Shown here: piece after piece, positions 6,143-12,132 of the stretch | Layout: the number at the start of each line of letters is the position of its first letter | How positions within the stretch are numbered: the first letter of the stretch is position 1 | Origin: CAYVSF01 sp046482855 | GTDB lineage: Bacteria; Bacteroidota; Bacteroidia; Bacteroidales; UBA12077 | Direction: 5' to 3' | DNA: 12,132 nt | Assembly: GCA_046482855.1 (NCBI GenBank) | Contig: JAWOEH010000014.1 | Coordinates: 1-12,132, forward strand | Position numbers and translations under genes: made by a program | Notes under the pieces: model-generated | Databases searched by the model: none | What the model was told of the DNA's origin: nothing | What the model saw: only the letters and a program-made list of their open reading frames with translations

Positions 6143-7366
6143 ATGAGCAATACGGTTGCAACAGCCGGCAATAAAGGCTCGAAAGTCCGTTCGGACTGCT
6201 TTGTTACCCTGGCTTTGAAGGATTCCGGAGGCATTCAGGTTTCACTCCAAAGCAAAGTAAAAGCATTGTACGAGAGTGCTATTATGAAATTATGTGTAGA
6301 GGTGTTACATTTCTACAATATCGAACATGCCGAGGTAACGCTTGAGGATTCCGGAGCACTGCCCTTAGTGCAGGCGGCACGCCTGGAGGCTGCAGTGCAG
6401 GAGGTAAAAAAGGTGGATGCGCCTTATTTACTGCCCTTTTTGGAGGCAAATGACTATCCGGCTACCAAAGAGCAGCATCGGTTCTCGCGTTTGTATCTGC
6501 CTGGCAATACCCCTAGCATGATGCTGAATGCCGGTATTCATCAGCCGCATGGTATTATTCTGGATTTGGAAGATTCGGTAGCTTTCGACAAAAAGGAGGA
6601 AGCCCGCATTATGGTGCGCAATGCCCTGCGTGGCATCAATTTTTATGGCGCCGAGCGTATGGTACGTATCAATCAGTTCCCGAAAGGGCTGGAGGATCTT
6701 CCTTATATTATTCCCCATAAAGTACATACGTTGTTGGTGCCCAAATGCGAAGGAGCCGATCAAATTCATCAGCTTGAGGAGCATATCGAGCAAATAAAAA
6801 AGAAACAGGATAGTACGGACGAAATTTTCCTGATGCCCATTATTGAAAGTGCCATGGGAGTGGAAAAGGCGTTTGAAATTGCCACTGCTTCGCCACGTGT
6901 GGTGGCTTTGGCTATTGGGCTGGAAGACTACACGGCCGACCTGGGCACCCGACGTACACAGGATGCATGGGAGTCGTTTTATGCCCGCACTCGCATTGTA
7001 AATGCATGCAAAGCCGCAAAAATACAAGCCATCGATTCAGTATACAGCGATGTTGGTAACATGGAGGGCTTACGAGCTACAGTTGCTACCAGTAAATCGT
7101 TGGGATTTGAAGGCATGGGGTGTATTCATCCTCGGCAAATACAGGTGATACATGACTGTTACGCACCTACTTCAGAGGAGATTGCCTATGCCAAAAAGGT
7201 GGTAAACGCTTTTATGGTTGCCAAAGAAAAAGGTTTAGGTGTGGTTTCGTTAGGCACAAAAATGATTGACCCACCTGTAGTGAAACGTGCTGACCAAATT
7301 TTGACGTTGGCTCTAGCTATGGAACTTGTTGAACAAAATTGGCGGGAGGAATTTATCGATGACTAA
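6143..7366 (+). CDS. citE: Citrate lyase acyl-carrier (CitD) and beta subunit (CitE) fused in one protein
   Basis: This cytoplasmic protein of 407 residues has two parts. Residues 1-95 resemble CitD, the acyl-carrier subunit (usually about 98 residues): AGNKGSKVRSD, then GGIQVSLQSKVK, and EDSGALPLVQAARLEAAV near 68-85. Residues 112-400 are CitE, the lyase subunit that splits citryl-ACP into oxaloacetate and acetyl-ACP: RFSRLYLPGN (113-122), LDLEDSVA (140-147), RINQFP (175-180), IESAMGV (234-240), GLEDYTADLG (259-268), CIHPRQI (327-333) and GLGVVSLGTKMIDPP (364-378). E143, R175, E235 and D262 are likely Mg/substrate residues by family comparison. CitD and CitE are separate polypeptides in Klebsiella and E. 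coli, so the fusion is unusual. The serine that normally carries the CoA-like prosthetic group is not in its usual ESSD setting; S17 in VRSDC or S13 are candidates. It overlaps citF by 8 nt. A lone aldolase role is less likely given CitF next door. Confidence 0.88.
   Translation: MSNTVATAGNKGSKVRSDCFVTLALKDSGGIQVSLQSKVKALYESAIMKLCVEVLHFYNIEHAEVTLEDSGALPLVQAARLEAAVQEVKKVDAPYLLPFLEANDYPATKEQHRFSRLYLPGNTPSMMLNAGIHQPHGIILDLEDSVAFDKKEEARIMVRNALRGINFYGAERMVRINQFPKGLEDLPYIIPHKVHTLLVPKCEGADQIHQLEEHIEQIKKKQDSTDEIFLMPIIESAMGVEKAFEIATASPRVVALAIGLEDYTADLGTRRTQDAWESFYARTRIVNACKAAKIQAIDSVYSDVGNMEGLRATVATSKSLGFEGMGCIHPRQIQVIHDCYAPTSEEIAYAKKVVNAFMVAKEKGLGVVSLGTKMIDPPVVKRADQILTLALAMELVEQNWREEFIDD
7344..7350 (+). 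promoter_or_regulatory. Shine-Dalgarno sequence of citF inside the citDE end
   Basis: GGGAGGA lies 8 nt before the ATG at 7359 and is the clearest ribosome-binding site in the window. It fixes the citF start at 7359 rather than the in-frame TTG at 7326 and fits translational coupling across the 8-nt overlap. Confidence 0.7.
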
Positions 7367-8909
7367 ACTAGTAAAAAATGCAGTGGGCCGAATGGTTCCC
7401 ACAGAAATAAACGGACAAAAAGTGGTGCCCTTTCAGGGCTCCGGAAACCATAAACCTTCAGGCCGAAAGTATGGCCCTCCCATTCCCTCCTGCACCGATT
7501 TTCCGGAAGATGGGAACAAAGTATTGGAAAGCCTGCGAGAAGCTTTGGAGCGTTGTGGTGTGGCTGACGGGATGACCATCTCGACACATCACCACTTGCG
7601 CAATGGCGACCTGGTAAGTAATATGTTGTTTGATACCTTACACGATATGGGTAGGAAAGATCTTGTGTGGTTTCCTTCCGCTTCCTTTCCCTGTAATGAG
7701 CCCATTATTGAGCACATGGAAAATGGAACTGTGCACCATATCGAGGGAAGCATGAACGGCCCTTTGGGACGTTATGTTACCGAAGGAAATATGCGAGGTA
7801 CAGCTGTGTTGCGCTCGCACGGTGGTCGTGTGCAGGCAATACAGGATGGCGAGGTGAAAATTGACGTGGCTGTTTTGGCCGCTCCTTCCAGCGATTTTTT
7901 TGGCAATGCTAATGGCCAGGGCTCTTCGGCCTGCGGTGTTTTGGGCTATGCCAAAGCCGATTACCTATACGCTGATAAGGTGATTGTGGTGACCGATAAC
8001 CTGGTAGATTTCCCGAACATGCCTATGGAAATTGAAGGGAATTATGTTGATTATGTGGTCGTCGTTGATAAAATTGGTATTCCGGAAAGGATTGTGAGCG
8101 GAACCACGAAAATAACGAAAAGTCCCGATCGATTGCTCATTGCTGATCTTACCGCACAGTTTCTTGAGGAGAGTGGTATTTTGTTCGATGGTTGTTATAT
8201 GCAGAGTGGGGCAGGAGGTACCTCATTGGCAATTGGGCATTTTGCCCATGAAATTCTTAAGCGAAAAGGCTGGAAGTCGCGATTGGGCTTTGGCGGAAGC
8301 ACCAAATACATGGTGCAGATGCTGAAGGAAGGAACCATGGAGCACATTCTGGATGCCCAGGCCTTTGATTTGGATGCCGTAGCCAGTGTGGATGAAAATC
8401 TTAACCACCACCTCTACTCGGTTTTTAATGCTTACAACTACCATAGTAAGGGAAATTTAACTTCCATGATGGACATCATGATACTGGGGGCTACCGAAGT
8501 AGATGTAAATTTCAATGGAAATGTGGTAACACATTCCGATGGGTATTTGCTCCATGGTATTGGTGGATGGCAGAATTGTTTGCATGCAAAAAATGTGATT
8601 CTTCCCATTCCGCTGTTCCGCGATCGAATTCCGGTGATAAAAGAGGAAGTAACCACGGTTTGTGGCCCGGGTGAGATGATTGATATTATTGTTACTGAAA
8701 GAGGTATTGCGATTAATCCAAGGCGTACAGATCTGCTGGATAAGATGAAAGGCAGTAAGCTGCCCATTAAGGATATCCGGGAATTGAAAGCTGAAGCCGA
8801 TGCCATATGCGGCGAGGCACAAAAGCCCGTGCTTACCGATGAGGTAGTGGCAGCCATTAAGTGGGTAGATGGTACAGTAATAGATGTGGTGAGAAAGATT
8901 GAAGAATAA
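7359..8909 (+). CDS. citF: Citrate lyase alpha subunit (citrate:acetyl-ACP transferase)
   Basis: This 516-residue protein, close to the usual length of about 510 for CitF, exchanges the acetyl group on the acyl-carrier domain for citrate. That yields citryl-ACP for the CitE domain, and the net reaction is citrate to oxaloacetate plus acetate. Conserved CitF regions run the whole length: KYGPPIPSC near residue 44, STHHHLRNGD (about 72-81), the GGRVQAIQDGE region, APSSDFFGNANG, the SGAGGTSLA glycine loop, GFGGSTKYMVQML, VASVDENLNHH, and NAYNYHSKGNLTSMMDI towards the C-terminal half. No frameshift or lost segment is seen. It is co-transcribed with citDE. The operon lacks citC (acetylation ligase), citG/citX (prosthetic group), a citrate carrier and the CitAB sensor, which must lie elsewhere if the enzyme is active. 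Confidence 0.93.
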   Translation: MTKLVKNAVGRMVPTEINGQKVVPFQGSGNHKPSGRKYGPPIPSCTDFPEDGNKVLESLREALERCGVADGMTISTHHHLRNGDLVSNMLFDTLHDMGRKDLVWFPSASFPCNEPIIEHMENGTVHHIEGSMNGPLGRYVTEGNMRGTAVLRSHGGRVQAIQDGEVKIDVAVLAAPSSDFFGNANGQGSSACGVLGYAKADYLYADKVIVVTDNLVDFPNMPMEIEGNYVDYVVVVDKIGIPERIVSGTTKITKSPDRLLIADLTAQFLEESGILFDGCYMQSGAGGTSLAIGHFAHEILKRKGWKSRLGFGGSTKYMVQMLKEGTMEHILDAQAFDLDAVASVDENLNHHLYSVFNAYNYHSKGNLTSMMDIMILGATEVDVNFNGNVVTHSDGYLLHGIGGWQNCLHAKNVILPIPLFRDRIPVIKEEVTTVCGPGEMIDIIVTERGIAINPRRTDLLDKMKGSKLPIKDIRELKAEADAICGEAQKPVLTDEVVAAIKWVDGTVIDVVRKIEE

Positions 8910-8922
8910 ATTTGTGCACTAA

Positions 8923-8959
8923 AAAAAATGAGCGAAGTAGTCTACTTCGCTCATTTTTT
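8923..8959. terminator. Bidirectional terminator between citF and the kinase-like gene
   Basis: Left arm 8923-8939 and right arm 8943-8959 are a perfect 17-bp inverted repeat around a 3-nt loop (GTC). The core arm is TGAGCGAAGTA, flanked by A6 on one side and T6 on the other, so a T-run follows the stem on both strands. It starts 13 bp after the citF stop and 21 bp from the stop of the opposing gene, so it can end both transcripts. Confidence 0.9.
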
Positions 8960-8980
8960 ATGCTTTAGCTGCGGCTGTGC

Positions 8981-9679
8981 TTAATCAATTATCCCTTTTT
9001 GCTGCATGGCATGTATAATAAGTTCAACAATTTGGTTGGGTGTAAAACGGCTGGTATTGAGTACCATATCGTAATGATCGTAACCAATTCTTTTGCCGGC
9101 AAAATCGTTGCGCAGATTTGCCCTGTTTTCATCTGTTTCTTTGATTTTATCTTCAGCCTCCTTTGCACTGATACTAAATCGGTGTGCAACCGTTTTCTTT
9201 CTATCTTCCAGAGGAGCGGTTAATTTAACATGAAATGACTTTGGAATGCCGTGGGTTATAGAAGCACCGGCTCGTCCAATTATTACTGTATTGCCTTTTT
9301 TTCCAAATGTGTAGATAACTTCTTTAAGGGTGTTTTTTATGCGTCGTTCGCTTTTGTAGTATTTTTCCGAAAAAGCTTCCAGAACTTCATCGATTAATGA
9401 GCGTTTTTGAAATTTAAAGATATAGGCAATTTTTTCGGGCTCAACACCTAATTCCTTGGCGGCGGAATCCAATATCTCCTTGTTGATAACACGCCATTCG
9501 CCTGGCTGTTTCCCTTTCTTTTGTCGGGTAAGTTGTTCGGCTAATTTGTCGGAAATAATTTTTGCCGAACAACCCAGCTTTCTGGAAATTGTCACTACCG
9601 GCCCCGGTTCTTCTTTTATGGGGGCTTTTTGTTCGTGCTTGTATCGCTCCTCAAGGTATTTGGCTAAGATGTTATTCAT
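8981..9679 (-). CDS. Cytidylate kinase-like family protein
   Basis: This 232-residue soluble protein resembles the cytidylate-kinase-like family (PF13189 type), P-loop nucleotide kinases whose substrate is unknown. The N-terminal 25 residues are charged. VVTISRKLGCSAKII (28-42) occupies the P-loop position, where the family normally has ISRxxGSGG; here it is GCSAK, a degenerate Walker A. Further features are WRVINKEIL (62-70), TVIIGRAGASI (131-141), HVKLTAPLEDRKK (150-162), the lid-like stretch RFSISAKEAEDKIKETDENR (167-186) and GYDHYDMVLNTSRF (199-212), all in family order. It is not the essential CMP kinase Cmk, which has a classical GxxxxGK loop. The start at 9679 has no Shine-Dalgarno, and an upstream in-frame start was not seen. 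It stands alone, convergent with citF and divergent from the peroxidase. Confidence 0.82.
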   Translation of the reverse strand: MNNILAKYLEERYKHEQKAPIKEEPGPVVTISRKLGCSAKIISDKLAEQLTRQKKGKQPGEWRVINKEILDSAAKELGVEPEKIAYIFKFQKRSLIDEVLEAFSEKYYKSERRIKNTLKEVIYTFGKKGNTVIIGRAGASITHGIPKSFHVKLTAPLEDRKKTVAHRFSISAKEAEDKIKETDENRANLRNDFAGKRIGYDHYDMVLNTSRFTPNQIVELIIHAMQQKGIID

Positions 9680-9717
9680 AAGATAGTGGTTTTATGTTTA
9701 ACAAATTACCAAAAAAA

Positions 9718-9745
9718 AAGGATTTTATCAAGAATCCTTAAAATC
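9718..9745. repeat. Overlapping inverted repeats in the divergent spacer
   Basis: AAGGATT (9718-9724) and AATCCTT (9733-9739) are perfect inverted copies around 8 nt. GATTTTA (9721-9727) is also inverted against TAAAATC (9739-9745). They lie between the divergent kinase-like and peroxidase genes (spacer 9680-9803, very AT-rich, no gene), so an operator shared by both is possible. The AT-richness makes chance pairing likely too. Confidence 0.3.
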
Positions 9746-9803
9746 AGGATAAACAATATTACCTGTATGTTGTTTAACTATTAATTAAAAACATTAAACA
9801 ATT

Positions 9804-10316
9804 ATGCGATCGATATACACACTAAGTGCACGAACCTTATCCGGACACAATGTGTCGCTGAAAGCTTATAGCGGAAATGTGCTATTGGTGGTGAATATTG
9901 CCAGTAACTGTAGTTTTAGCTCGCAGTTGGGACAATTGCAGTGGCTCTATGAGCGTTTTCGTTCGCAAGGGTTTGTGGTGCTGGGGTTTCCCAGCGATCA
10001 GTTTCATCAGGAATTGGATGCGCATGAAGCCATAATGGTGTTTTGTAAGCGTAATTTTGGGGTTACCTTTCCATTGTTTGAAAAAGTGTGGGTAAATGGA
10101 AAGCATGCGCATCCGCTTTTTCGATATCTTACCTATCAGCAGCCTGCTTTGGCTGGCAACAGGGATATAAAATGGAATTTCACAAAATTTTTAATCAATC
10201 GTAAGGGAATTCCTTTCGCCCGTTATCCATGGTTTATTCAGCCCCAAAAAATGACTTCTGCCATTGAGGCTCTGTTGAAAGTGCCTGTACCGGTGAGTGA
10301 TCTTGTACGTGGGTAA
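9804..10316 (+). CDS. Glutathione peroxidase-family thiol peroxidase, two-cysteine type
   Basis: This 170-residue protein of the thioredoxin fold reduces H2O2 and organic hydroperoxides. The peroxidatic cysteine C36 is in NIASNCSF, matching C36 of yeast Gpx3. The rest of the catalytic tetrad is present: Q66 in FPSDQF, and W124 and N125 in IKWNFTKFL. C81 in VFCKRNFGVTFP matches the resolving cysteine C82 of Gpx3. Hence thioredoxin is a likelier reductant than glutathione. The usual FPCNQFGxQEPG motif is altered to FPSDQFHQEL, losing the third cysteine and a short Gly/Pro stretch. There is no signal peptide, so it is probably cytoplasmic. The ATG at 9804 follows AT-rich DNA without a Shine-Dalgarno. 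It looks monocistronic. Confidence 0.88.
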   Translation: MRSIYTLSARTLSGHNVSLKAYSGNVLLVVNIASNCSFSSQLGQLQWLYERFRSQGFVVLGFPSDQFHQELDAHEAIMVFCKRNFGVTFPLFEKVWVNGKHAHPLFRYLTYQQPALAGNRDIKWNFTKFLINRKGIPFARYPWFIQPQKMTSAIEALLKVPVPVSDLVRG

Positions 10317-10332
10317 CTATTTTCATGAGCCT

Positions 10333-10383
10333 TCATTCCCTTTATATAGACGTAAGTAAATAATGGTAAGTTATTGGGAATGA
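10333..10383 (+). terminator. Inverted repeat after the peroxidase gene, possible terminator
   Basis: TCATTCCC (10333-10340) and GGGAATGA (10376-10383) are perfect 8-bp inverted copies, with an inner AATAA/TTATT hairpin (10359-10363 with 10371-10375). The element lies 16 bp after the peroxidase stop. No T-run follows directly, so it is a weak or non-classical terminator, or an RNA 3' end structure. Confidence 0.35.
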
Positions 10384-10395
10384 GCAGAGACTTTG

Positions 10396-10477
10396 TTAAT
10401 TAAACGAATTTGCCGTTGGGCAGTCTATGATATGTGCAGAATTGCTATTTTTGTACAGAAAGAATACGTTTAATTAA
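10396..10477. repeat. Long inverted repeat flanking the M3 peptidase promoter
   Basis: TTAATTAAACGAATT (10396-10410) and AATACGTTTAATTAA (10463-10477) are inverted copies that match at 14 of 15 positions, 11 of them in one run, separated by 52 bp. The TAnnTTTG element at 10446-10453 lies between the arms. The right arm ends 12 bp before the GTG start. A paired operator is possible; each arm also contains the self-palindrome TTAATTAA. Confidence 0.4.
10446..10453 (+). promoter_or_regulatory. Candidate -7 element for the M3 peptidase gene
   Basis: TATTTTTG matches the Bacteroidota -7 consensus fully. Transcription would start near 10460, giving a leader of about 30 nt. No TTTG stands at the standard -33 spacing. 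Confidence 0.45.
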
Positions 10478-10489
10478 AATTTTTCTACC

Positions 10490-12132
10490 GTGAAAAAAAT
10501 TACCATCATCTTAATTGCATCAGTCATGGCCTTATTTTCGTGTAAGCCATCCGGTGAGCCAAGTGGGGATAACCCTTTGTTAGGCGATTATAATACGCCT
10601 TTTGAAGTGCCCCCATTCGAACAAATTCAACCGGAACACTACATGCCTGCCTTTGAAAAAGGAATGAAAGAACAAAAGAACAACATTGAAGCTTTAGTAA
10701 GTTCTTCGGAAGCACCTACTTTTGAAAATACTATTGAAGCCTACATATACAGTGGCGAGCTTTTGGATCGTGTAGCTTCGGTTTTTTACAGTGCTACAAG
10801 TGCCACTACAAATGATCAGATTCAAGCCATATCGGAAGATCTTTCGCCACTTATGTCGGCACACAGCGATGAGATTAGTCTGAATCCCGAGCTTTTTGCC
10901 CGTATAAAGGCTGTTTACGAGCAACGCGACGAACTTGATCTTACCGATGAGCAGGCTTTTATTCTTGAAAATATGTACAAGGGTTTTGTTCGTAATGGAG
11001 CAAATCTTTCGGATGAAAAGAAAGAGGAGCTGAAAAAACTGAACAAAGAGCTTTCAATGCTTACTCTTAAGTTTCGTAACAATGTACTGGCTGAAACCAA
11101 TGCTTACCAATTGGTGATTGAGAATAAGGAAGATCTTGCCGGATTGCCCGAGTCAGTGATTGAAAATGCAGCCTCGAAAGCGGAAGCTGCCGGTATGGAA
11201 GGGAAATGGATCTTTACAACCCAGAAGCCCAGTATGCTTCCTTTTCTTCAGTATGCCGATAACCGCGATTTGCGTGAAGAGCTTTACAAAGCTTACCTGA
11301 ACCGTGGAAATAACAATGATGAATTTGATAACAAGGATATTTTGTCCGAGGTTGTAAAGTTACGTGTGAAGAGTTCTCAGCTGCTGGGTTATAAGAACCA
11401 TGCAGCCTATCGATTAGAGAATCGTATGGCCGGAAACCCCGATCGTGCACTTGAATTGCTTGAGCGTTTGTGGGATGCTGCATTGCCGGTAGCAAAAGAA
11501 GAGGCCAAAGCGATGCAGGCCATGATTGACAGCGAAGGCGGCGACTTTGAGTTGGCCTCGTGGGATTGGTGGTACTATGCCGAAAAAGTACGCAAAGCGA
11601 AATTCGATCTTGATGAGAACGAGTTGCGTCCATATTTCCAGTTGGCCAATATGCGTGATGCTGCTTTTGATGTGGCAAACAAACTCTTTGGTATTACTTT
11701 TACTCCAATAGCTGAAATTCCGCTTCCTCACCCCGATGCGCAGGCATTTGAGGTGAAAGAATCCGATGGTAGCCATTTAGGTGTATTGTACATGGATTGG
11801 CATCCCCGTGCCAGCAAAAAAGGCGGCGCATGGTGTGGCGATTACCGAGGTCACCAAGTGAAGGATGGTAAAGAGATTACCCCCATTGTAACCATTGTAT
11901 GTAACTTTACCGAGCCCTCAGGCGATGCTCCTGCATTATTGAGCCCCGATGAGGTGCAGACACTTTTCCACGAGTTTGGTCATGGTCTGGACGGGTTATT
12001 TGCTGAAACTTCCTATCCTGCCAGCTATATTGCCTGGGATTTTGTGGAGTTGCCCTCACAAATCATGGAGCACTGGTCAATGCACCCAGAAGTATTGAAA
12101 GTGCACGCAAAACATTACAAAACAGGTGAAGC
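10490..12132 (+). CDS. M3 family zinc oligopeptidase (Dcp-like) lipoprotein, partial
   Basis: The frame is open from the GTG at 10490 to the window edge (547 codons); family members are about 680-710 residues, so the C-terminal quarter or so is missing. GTG is chosen because it gives a KKITII charged-plus-hydrophobic leader and the lipobox LFSC with C18 as lipid anchor, while TAA stands in frame at 10475; the ATG at 10526 would lose the signal. The body is M3A-like: NPLLGDYNTPFEVPPFEQI, an alpha-helical region from about residue 60, then a catalytic domain with HEFGH (494-498; zinc ligands H494 and H498, catalytic E495) and E520 in FVELPSQ as third ligand. It should cleave short peptides or dipeptides from C-termini in the periplasm. 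After the lipid cysteine (KPSGEPSGD) there is no clear acidic surface-export signal. It probably has its own promoter. Confidence 0.93.
   Translation, partial: MKKITIILIASVMALFSCKPSGEPSGDNPLLGDYNTPFEVPPFEQIQPEHYMPAFEKGMKEQKNNIEALVSSSEAPTFENTIEAYIYSGELLDRVASVFYSATSATTNDQIQAISEDLSPLMSAHSDEISLNPELFARIKAVYEQRDELDLTDEQAFILENMYKGFVRNGANLSDEKKEELKKLNKELSMLTLKFRNNVLAETNAYQLVIENKEDLAGLPESVIENAASKAEAAGMEGKWIFTTQKPSMLPFLQYADNRDLREELYKAYLNRGNNNDEFDNKDILSEVVKLRVKSSQLLGYKNHAAYRLENRMAGNPDRALELLERLWDAALPVAKEEAKAMQAMIDSEGGDFELASWDWWYYAEKVRKAKFDLDENELRPYFQLANMRDAAFDVANKLFGITFTPIAEIPLPHPDAQAFEVKESDGSHLGVLYMDWHPRASKKGGAWCGDYRGHQVKDGKEITPIVTIVCNFTEPSGDAPALLSPDEVQTLFHEFGHGLDGLFAETSYPASYIAWDFVELPSQIMEHWSMHPEVLKVHAKHYKTGE

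Noticed and set aside
6428..7027. Antisense open frame of 199 codons inside citDE
   Set aside because: It lies opposite a clearly conserved CitE domain; its translation shows no recognisable motif and has the His/Cys-rich look of a shadow frame.
7326..7358. Upstream TTG start for citF
   Set aside because: The strong GGGAGGA site lies inside this extension and points to the ATG at 7359, which matches normal CitF length.
6143..7366. Reading the gene as a stand-alone HpcH/HpaI aldolase or malyl-CoA lyase
   Set aside because: The CitD-like N-terminal domain, the conserved GLGVVSLGTKMIDPP end and the overlapping citF support citrate lyase.
8438..8857. Antisense open frames of 139 and 121 codons inside citF
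   Set aside because: They overlap conserved CitF sequence and each other in different frames, with no domain, start signal or promoter.
11214..11776. Antisense frames of 154 and 120 codons in the M3 peptidase gene
   Set aside because: They lie opposite a continuous, well-conserved M3 coding sequence and have no similarity I recognise.
1..12132. CRISPR array, tRNA or rRNA genes, toxin-antitoxin or phage defence cluster
   Set aside because: No regularly spaced repeats, no cloverleaf-like or rRNA sequence and no defence-family proteins other than the RhuM fragment were seen.

Overview
The window looks like chromosomal DNA from a member of the phylum Bacteroidota, probably a marine or anaerobic lineage near the Marinilabiliales/Bacteroidales; the genus cannot be read from the sequence. 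Reasons: moderate G+C by eye; most starts lack a clear Shine-Dalgarno while several genes carry the Bacteroidota -7 promoter element TAnnTTTG; a HYC_CC_PP-type small protein is present; and an M3 peptidase is built as a lipoprotein. No rRNA, tRNA, CRISPR array, intact insertion sequence or phage gene was seen.

Left part (1-3766, all minus strand). Transcription runs from a TRIC/YicG-like channel (3766-3098) into an NCS2 uracil/xanthine permease (3052-1847) and ends at a hairpin plus T-run (1795-1769). A second block then holds an N-terminal remnant of a RhuM-family gene (1629-1393), a CDF zinc/cadmium exporter (1388-492), a near-perfect palindrome (423-441), and a HYC_CC_PP-family protein (400-83). 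The last is interrupted by an in-frame stop: the family's C-terminal segment is still readable in the same frame from 82 to the window edge. The exporter and HYC_CC_PP protein suggest a metal-handling pair, with the second gene apparently decaying or mis-sequenced.

Centre (3767-8960, plus strand). A secreted or membrane-anchored GH63 glycosidase (3965-5971) is followed by a structured spacer (5970-6037). Then comes a two-gene citrate lyase operon: the first protein fuses the acyl-carrier domain (CitD) to the lyase domain (CitE), and the second is CitF, with an 8-nt overlap. Together they would cleave citrate to oxaloacetate and acetate. The activation genes (citC, citG, citX), a citrate transporter and a regulator are not next to them in this window. 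A 17-bp perfect hairpin ends the operon and can also serve the opposing gene.

Right part (8961-12132). A minus-strand cytidylate-kinase-like protein of unknown substrate diverges from a two-cysteine glutathione peroxidase (+). After a spacer with inverted repeats around a promoter-like element comes an M3 (Dcp-like) zinc oligopeptidase lipoprotein, cut off by the window end.

Overall this is mostly ordinary housekeeping and accessory metabolism. I do not see convincing evidence for a wholly new system. The best leads are the CitD-CitE fusion with its divergent attachment-serine region, the broken HYC_CC_PP gene, the RhuM remnant supplying the exporter's ribosome-binding region, and several structured intergenic elements.
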